DNA of 39,837 nucleotides from a virus. Numbering within the stretch: position 1 is the first letter of the stretch; each line of letters begins with the position of its first letter. Below the pieces are notes generated by a model, which had not been told where the DNA came from, did not search any database, and was given only the letters and a program-made list of their open reading frames with translations. The stretch lies in the IMG/VR virus record IMGVR_UViG_3300047546_001664, positions 1 to 39,837 of that record; one strand, given 5' to 3'. The position numbers were made by a program, and so were the translations under genes. Positions 36,159 to 39,837 of the stretch are shown piece after piece.

Positions 36159-36213
36159 AACTCCTAGTTTCCGCCTAATTAGGAGTTGACACAGACCCGC
36201 TCTTCCCTACTAC
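36159..36213 (+). promoter_or_regulatory. Promoter with overlapping operator upstream of the HTH gene
   Basis: AACTCCTA (36159-36166) and TAGGAGTT (36180-36187) are a perfect inverted repeat with 13-bp spacing. The right arm overlaps a consensus -35 box TTGACA (36186-36191), followed after 16 bp by TACTAC (36208-36213) as a poor -10. A protein bound to the repeat would block the promoter; the HTH protein just downstream is the natural candidate. Confidence 0.55.
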
Positions 36214-36232
36214 ACTGCACACGTTCCATCCG

Positions 36233-36628
36233 ATGAACATGTACATCCTTTCTGAAGCCCAGTTCGACGAGATCGTCAAAGCTCTGGATGCTGCCCGCTT
36301 TGTTGTTGATACGTGCCAGCACGTTCAGATTGATCTGACTAATCCCAAGCAGACCATTCCGCTGCCCGCTGGCGAGAAGATTGTTCGCGCCCAAGCGAAG
36401 TCTCAAGGTAAGACTCGTAAGTCCAGCCGCAAAGGCAAGCGTGGGCACTCGGTGTTGACTGAGCCCAAAGTGCTGGAAATTAAGCGCCAGTTGGCTGCTG
36501 GTGGAAAATCAGTGGCCAAGATCGCTAAGGAGTTTGGCGTTCATGCCACAACGGTGAATTGCATCAAATGGAATAAGACCTGGAAACATGTGGTGCTCCA
36601 GCAGGAAACCGTTGCGGCTGCGGCGTGA
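36233..36628 (+). CDS. Helix-turn-helix DNA-binding protein, 131 aa
   Basis: Residues about 75-120 form a resolvase-like helix-turn-helix (LTEPKVLEIKRQLAAGGKSV, AKIAKEFGVHATTVNCIKWN), preceded by a basic linker (KSQGKTRKSSRKGKRGH). The N-terminal 55 residues may be an oligomerisation or sensor part. It is likely a regulator of the early genes, and a palindrome overlapping a TTGACA box lies just upstream. ATG 36233 and ATG 36239 are both possible starts. The stop overlaps the deaminase start. Confidence 0.78.
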   Translation: MNMYILSEAQFDEIVKALDAARFVVDTCQHVQIDLTNPKQTIPLPAGEKIVRAQAKSQGKTRKSSRKGKRGHSVLTEPKVLEIKRQLAAGGKSVAKIAKEFGVHATTVNCIKWNKTWKHVVLQQETVAAAA

Positions 36629-37134
36629 TCCTGGCGGATATCGACATTTTCACGCTGGCGCGAAGGGAGCTTGTCACTCCATTCGATAAGGAGCTAGTGA
36701 ATCCAGCGAGTCTTGATGTGAGACTCGGCGAGAACTTGCTGGTGGAGTTGCCGTCAACGCCCGAGCTAGTGCCTTACTCCATTGCAGGGCACACGCAAAA
36801 AAAGCCGTTCATGCTCCAGCCGCATGAGTTCGTTCTGGCTGAAACGCTGGAGGAGTTCAAGTTGCCCGACTGTATTGCTGGGCAACTGGCGCTCAAGTCG
36901 AGCCGGGCTAGGGAAGGTATCGAGCATTTGCTTGCTGGGTATATCGACCCTGGCTACTGCGGGAGGCTAACGCTGGAACTGCAAAATGCGCGTTCTATGC
37001 ACCCGGTTGCGTTGTGGCCTGGGATGCGGATTGCGCAGATTGTGTTCCATCGGATGACGATGCTGCCCAGCAAGGACTACTCCCACACTGGGAGATACCA
37101 AGGCGACAAAGCTGTTCAGGCGTCAAAAGGATGA
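36625..37134 (+). CDS. dcd: dCTP deaminase, 169 aa
   Basis: The sequence follows the dCTP deaminase pattern: VNPASLDVRLGENLLVE near the start, LQPHEFVLAETLEEFKLPD, then the signature LKSSRAREGIEHLLAG, YIDPGYCGRLTLELQN with the catalytic Glu, and WPGMRIAQIVFHRM. The enzyme forms trimers and converts dCTP to dUTP, feeding thymidylate synthesis during replication. The start is GTG in a GTGA overlap with the HTH gene. No thymidylate synthase is found in the window, so the host enzyme would use the product. Confidence 0.93.
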   Translation: MILADIDIFTLARRELVTPFDKELVNPASLDVRLGENLLVELPSTPELVPYSIAGHTQKKPFMLQPHEFVLAETLEEFKLPDCIAGQLALKSSRAREGIEHLLAGYIDPGYCGRLTLELQNARSMHPVALWPGMRIAQIVFHRMTMLPSKDYSHTGRYQGDKAVQASKG

Positions 37135-37373
37135 ACGACAACGTGAGTCGCCCCAGTCATTACACGGCTGGGAAGGTTGAAGTCATTGATGTGATCGAAG
37201 ATTGGGTACGGCACGCGCCTGACCCGATTGTTGGTGGCTTGCATTGGCAGGTCATTAAGTACATCAGTCGGGCGTGGCTGAAGAAAGATCCGTATGAGGA
37301 TTTTCGTAAGGCTCGCTGGTATCTGAACCGCCTCATCAATACATTGGCTACGGAGGCGTACCAAGACCGATGA
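37131..37373 (+). CDS. DUF3310 family protein, 80 aa
   Basis: SRPSHYTAGKVEVIDVIEDW, then HWQVIKYISRAWLKKDPYED and FRKARWYLNRLI, is the DUF3310 pattern, common next to nucleotide metabolism and replication genes in phages. Members are sometimes labelled nucleotide kinase-like, but I know of no firm function. It overlaps the deaminase by 4 bases, consistent with a nucleotide-pool role. Confidence 0.85.
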   Translation: MNDNVSRPSHYTAGKVEVIDVIEDWVRHAPDPIVGGLHWQVIKYISRAWLKKDPYEDFRKARWYLNRLINTLATEAYQDR

Positions 37374-37534
37374 GGCATTGGTGGCGAGTTGTCGCCAAGG
37401 CCCTGGGAGAAAAGGCGCACCAGCACGACCGGGTTGCTGATCAGGTTGCACTGGTGCGTTTTTGTATCTTGGCGGCCTACATGACTACAAACATTTTCAT
37501 TTGCGCAGGCGTTATCAGGCACTGGAATGGCTAA
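37370..37534 (+). CDS. Small membrane protein, 54 aa (cyanophage type)
   Basis: The product starts MRHWWRVVAKALGEKAHQHD and has one membrane segment (FCILAAYMTTNIFICAGVIR) ending RHWNG. I recall near-identical small proteins with the same WWRVVAKALGEKA opening in cyanophages; function unknown. It overlaps both neighbours. Confidence 0.75.
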   Translation: MRHWWRVVAKALGEKAHQHDRVADQVALVRFCILAAYMTTNIFICAGVIRHWNG

Positions 37535-37997
37535 CCATTGCACTCACACTTTCAGACGAATCACCAACATTCATCAGTGGAAACATAAGCCGAACCTGTA
37601 TACCTACAGGCTGAAGTGCAAATGTTGTGGGCACCGGTGGAATGTTTACTTTGACCGGGTTGCCAAGAAAGAGGTGCAGGTGTCTCTGCGGGACATGCCC
37701 AACAACCGTCGCAGGATGACACCGAAAGAAGTGAAAATGATTTTGGAGGATTGGCGGTTTGATCACACCTTGGCTAACGCTTTAGGTATATCGCGTCAGT
37801 CAATTCATTCAATCCGAACAGGACGGACGTACAAAGATGTCTGTCCTGAGATCCCGCGCCGTCGATTGAAGCAGCGCCAGCAGCAAGGAAACGGTTGCAT
37901 CAAATGCAAGCACTGGCACAAAGACATGTGCGATTTTGATATTCCTGAAGCTGGTGAGGCCGGATTTTTTACCGAATGTATTCTTTTTTCTGAGTAA
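37527..37997 (+). CDS. Zinc-ribbon and HTH protein with Cys-rich tail, 156 aa
   Basis: An N-terminal zinc ribbon (YRLKCKCCGHRW) is followed by a helix-turn-helix (MTPKEVKMILEDWRFDHTLA, then NALGISRQSIHSIRTGRTYK) and a C-terminal Cys cluster (NGCIKCKHWHKDMCDF, ending TECILFSE). It is probably a transcription or replication regulator. The Cys tail resembles that of the next gene. Overlaps at both ends show coupling. Confidence 0.75.
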   Translation: MANHCTHTFRRITNIHQWKHKPNLYTYRLKCKCCGHRWNVYFDRVAKKEVQVSLRDMPNNRRRMTPKEVKMILEDWRFDHTLANALGISRQSIHSIRTGRTYKDVCPEIPRRRLKQRQQQGNGCIKCKHWHKDMCDFDIPEAGEAGFFTECILFSE

Positions 37998-38272
37998 TGG
38001 CAGTCACTATTAACAGCAGGCCGTGCCAGAAGTGCGGCAAGCACACGACTAATCCGGTCATGTGTATGAGGTGTTATCGCTCCAGTCCTGCGGGCCTTGA
38101 GGAGATTCGAATGGACCGGTTGCGCCAGAGTTACAAACCTCAGGCGGATGGGGGGCCTTGTAAGCACTGCGTTCATTGGGGGAAACGGTGTTTGCTTGGA
38201 CTTCCCGAAGGTGGGACACTCGCGGCGGCGGTGTTGTGTTCGGCGAGGGAGGTTGAAAGTCTGCTAGAGTAG
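37997..38272 (+). CDS. Zinc-finger protein with two Cys clusters, 91 aa
   Basis: The N-terminal cluster (RPCQKCGKHTTNPVMCMRCY) has two CxxC pairs and is a likely zinc ribbon. The C-terminal cluster (GPCKHCVHWGKRCLLGLPEG, then VLCS) has the same CxxCxHWxK layout as the tail of 37527-37997. Such proteins may bind nucleic acid or partner proteins. It starts one base before the previous stop ends and is the gene immediately before the DNA polymerase. Confidence 0.75.
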   Translation: MAVTINSRPCQKCGKHTTNPVMCMRCYRSSPAGLEEIRMDRLRQSYKPQADGGPCKHCVHWGKRCLLGLPEGGTLAAAVLCSAREVESLLE

Positions 38273-38292
38273 TAGGGTACAAGTTGCCCTAC
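38272..38292 (+). promoter_or_regulatory. Hairpin in the polymerase leader
   Basis: GTAGGG (38272-38277) and CCCTAC (38287-38292) form a 6-bp stem with a 9-base loop, from the last base of the previous stop to 5 bases before the likely TTG start of polA. It may limit ribosome loading. No T-run follows closely. Confidence 0.45.
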
Positions 38293-38297
38293 CAGGC

Positions 38298-39837
38298 TTG
38301 GACTTTTTTCTTGGCATCGAGCATCTGCATACGCTCGACGATGAACGGCTGATCGCGTTTGACTCGGAGACAACGCAGCTCCAGCCAAAGATGGGCGGGA
38401 TGCGGTTAGTGCAGTTGGGTGCCCCAGGTAAACCGCCTGTGGTGCTCGACTGCTTTGATTTGGACGACAACGACTGGATCGTTGTTGAGGAGTTTTTCAG
38501 CGTGGAGCGCACATGGGTAGCGCACAATGCTGTTTTTGATCTTGGATGGCTTCAGGAACACGAAATTTATCCAGCGGGAAAGGTTTTGTGCACCATGCTG
38601 GCCAGTCGGATTCTTACTAACGGGATGCCAAATGTGAAGCATGGGCTACAGCATTTGGTGAAGCGTTATCTGCACGAGGATATTTCTAAAGAAGAGCAGA
38701 AGAGCGATTGGTCGGGTGAGTTGACCGAGAGCCAGCTGGAATATGCGGCGAAGGATGTGCTGGTGCTTTTGGATTTGTTTGATCAGATTCAGCAGCGCAT
38801 GGCGACGGCGGCGCTCCACCCGGCTTGGTACTTGGAGTGCAATGCTTTGCCGGCAATGGCACAGTTGTGGCGTACTGGTCTTCCTTTTAAAAAGCAGTTA
38901 TTAGAGAAGTTAATAGAAGATTTGGATATTGAGCACTACGAAGTTGGTGAAAAGTTCATCGAAGATTTTGATACCGCTTTACCTGAAGGCCACAAACTTT
39001 GCCGGGGTATTGATGGAAAGTTGCTGTACCAGACAAAGCCTGGACCCAAAGGTAAAAAAGTAGATCCGAATGTTTTCAACCTCAATAGTCCTGCGCAGTT
39101 ACTGAAAAAGTTCACTGCGTTGTTGGGTGAGGCGCCGATTGATGCGAAAAATGGCAAGCCAAGTGCCAGTCGGATGGCGCTCCAGGAATACGTTGGTGAT
39201 CACAAAGTTGTTGCTGATTACTTGCGGTGGAAAAAGGTTGAAAAGAAGCGGCAAATGGCGGAAACATTGCTGAAGAACTTGGCAAAGGATGGATTTATTC
39301 GTGCCAGCTACATGCAGATGGGGGCTGATACTGGAAGGATGAGTTGCATGAGTCCCAACTTGCAACAGATTCCGAGGGATCAGCGGTTTAGGGCTTGTGT
39401 TCAGGTGCCAGAGGGGTGGAAGTTTGTGGTGGCGGACTATGGGCAGATGGAGTTGAGGTTGGCGGCGGCAGAAGCTAAGGATTCTCTTATGACTCAGGTG
39501 TTCCAGCAGGGGAAAGACCTCCATACGATTACGGCGACGCAGATTTATGGGGTCGCGGAGGATGAAGTTACAAAGGAACAGCGCCAGGTTAGTAAGAGCG
39601 CAAACTTCGGATTGCTCTATGGAAGTGGTGCAAAAGGGCTCAGGAATTATGCGGCAGCAACTGGAATCCAGATGGATCTTGCTGAGGCGGCGGAAGTGCG
39701 GGAAAAGTTCCACGCTGCATATAAAGGCATCTCCGCATGGCAGCGCAAAAATGCTCGCGATGCTGATGCGGCTAAGGACAATCCATCTATCCGCATACGC
39801 ATCTCGGGCTTGCGGCGGTTTTTACCGGGCGAGAACA
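38298..39837 (+). CDS. polA: DNA polymerase A with 3'-5' exonuclease (continues at position 1)
   Basis: The frame runs from about 38298 to the window end and continues at 1-395, in total about 608 residues. The exonuclease motifs are FDSETTQL (D22, E24), HNAVFD (D81) and YAAKDVLVLLDLF (Y149, D153). The polymerase motifs are VVADYGQMELR (A, D380) and RQVSKSANFGLLYG (B, R429, K433), with motif C after the junction. Phe occupies the position equivalent to E. coli Pol I F762. There is no 5'-3' exonuclease domain. No ATG or GTG is available in frame before the first motif, so TTG 38298 is the best start although it lacks a good ribosome binding site. It replicates the phage with the primase-helicase and SSB-like proteins. 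Confidence 0.95.
   Translation, partial: MDFFLGIEHLHTLDDERLIAFDSETTQLQPKMGGMRLVQLGAPGKPPVVLDCFDLDDNDWIVVEEFFSVERTWVAHNAVFDLGWLQEHEIYPAGKVLCTMLASRILTNGMPNVKHGLQHLVKRYLHEDISKEEQKSDWSGELTESQLEYAAKDVLVLLDLFDQIQQRMATAALHPAWYLECNALPAMAQLWRTGLPFKKQLLEKLIEDLDIEHYEVGEKFIEDFDTALPEGHKLCRGIDGKLLYQTKPGPKGKKVDPNVFNLNSPAQLLKKFTALLGEAPIDAKNGKPSASRMALQEYVGDHKVVADYLRWKKVEKKRQMAETLLKNLAKDGFIRASYMQMGADTGRMSCMSPNLQQIPRDQRFRACVQVPEGWKFVVADYGQMELRLAAAEAKDSLMTQVFQQGKDLHTITATQIYGVAEDEVTKEQRQVSKSANFGLLYGSGAKGLRNYAAATGIQMDLAEAAEVREKFHAAYKGISAWQRKNARDADAAKDNPSIRIRISGLRRFLPGEN
39730..39837. repeat. Terminal overlap, right copy (identical to 1-108)
   Basis: This is the same 108 bases as the start of the window, in the same polymerase codons. 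It should be removed once when closing the circle. Confidence 0.97.

Noticed and set aside
1-39837. CRISPR arrays, insertion sequences or host photosynthesis genes
   Set aside because: I saw no regularly spaced repeat-spacer structure, no transposase, and no psbA, hli or carbon-metabolism genes; the only mobile-type genes are the integrase and two HNH endonucleases.

Overview
The window is one complete phage genome, most likely a temperate long-tailed siphovirus of a picocyanobacterium (Synechococcus/Cyanobium type). The first 108 bases recur exactly as the last 108 (1-108 = 39730-39837). The overlap lies inside the DNA polymerase gene, whose reading frame continues through the junction, so the sequence is a circular or circularly permuted unit of 39,729 bp. 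The cyanophage assignment is an inference: several very small proteins match my recall of ones that recur in cyanophages (4465-4599, 4599-4916, 23129-23407, 23960-24124, 24127-24276, 37370-37534), and the tail fibre, portal and SSB-like proteins are of types seen there. No photosynthesis or carbon-metabolism genes are present. A tyrosine integrase suggests lysogeny.

The map has two large opposing blocks. The leftward block runs from about 30.9 kb down to 1.9 kb. It starts with an SSB-like protein, an HNH/AP2 endonuclease and a RecB/Cas4-like nuclease. An accessory module follows (27.9-25.7 kb: ArdA-like protein, small unknowns, terminase small subunit, a tiny secreted peptide). Next come packaging and head genes (terminase large subunit, small basic proteins, DUF4055-type portal, scaffold, major capsid) and connector genes. 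The tail genes are the terminator, tube, chaperones with a frameshift, a 1138-aa tape measure, hub and fibres. The block ends with the integrase and a lysis region that has a two-domain endolysin and a probable -1 frameshift gene. An HNH endonuclease sits in the lysis region on the opposite strand.

The rightward block runs from 31.1 kb through the circle junction to 1.9 kb. It begins with a primase-helicase, then a roughly 500-bp non-coding structured stretch containing a tRNA-like fold and a strong terminator. It continues with a chain of small overlapping genes, an HTH regulator, a dCTP deaminase, a DUF3310 protein, two Cys-rich zinc proteins, DNA polymerase A, and early small genes including a ribbon-helix-helix regulator. 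A short rightward pair (28.0-28.6 kb) diverges from the accessory module.

Most genes overlap by 1-4 bases (ATGA, GTGA, TGATG), implying long translationally coupled operons. Clear leftward terminators follow the major capsid (19453-19476) and major tail (16611-16640) genes. The most interesting unexplained signals are the frameshift gene in the lysis cassette, the tRNA-like RNA region, two identical Fur-box-like palindromes bracketing the accessory module, an 80-residue module shared by two adjacent tail proteins, and several DNA-level repeats (GCTCCAG, WTGAATGGC, AAAAAAGGACAGCCCT) whose copies fall in different reading frames or outside genes.
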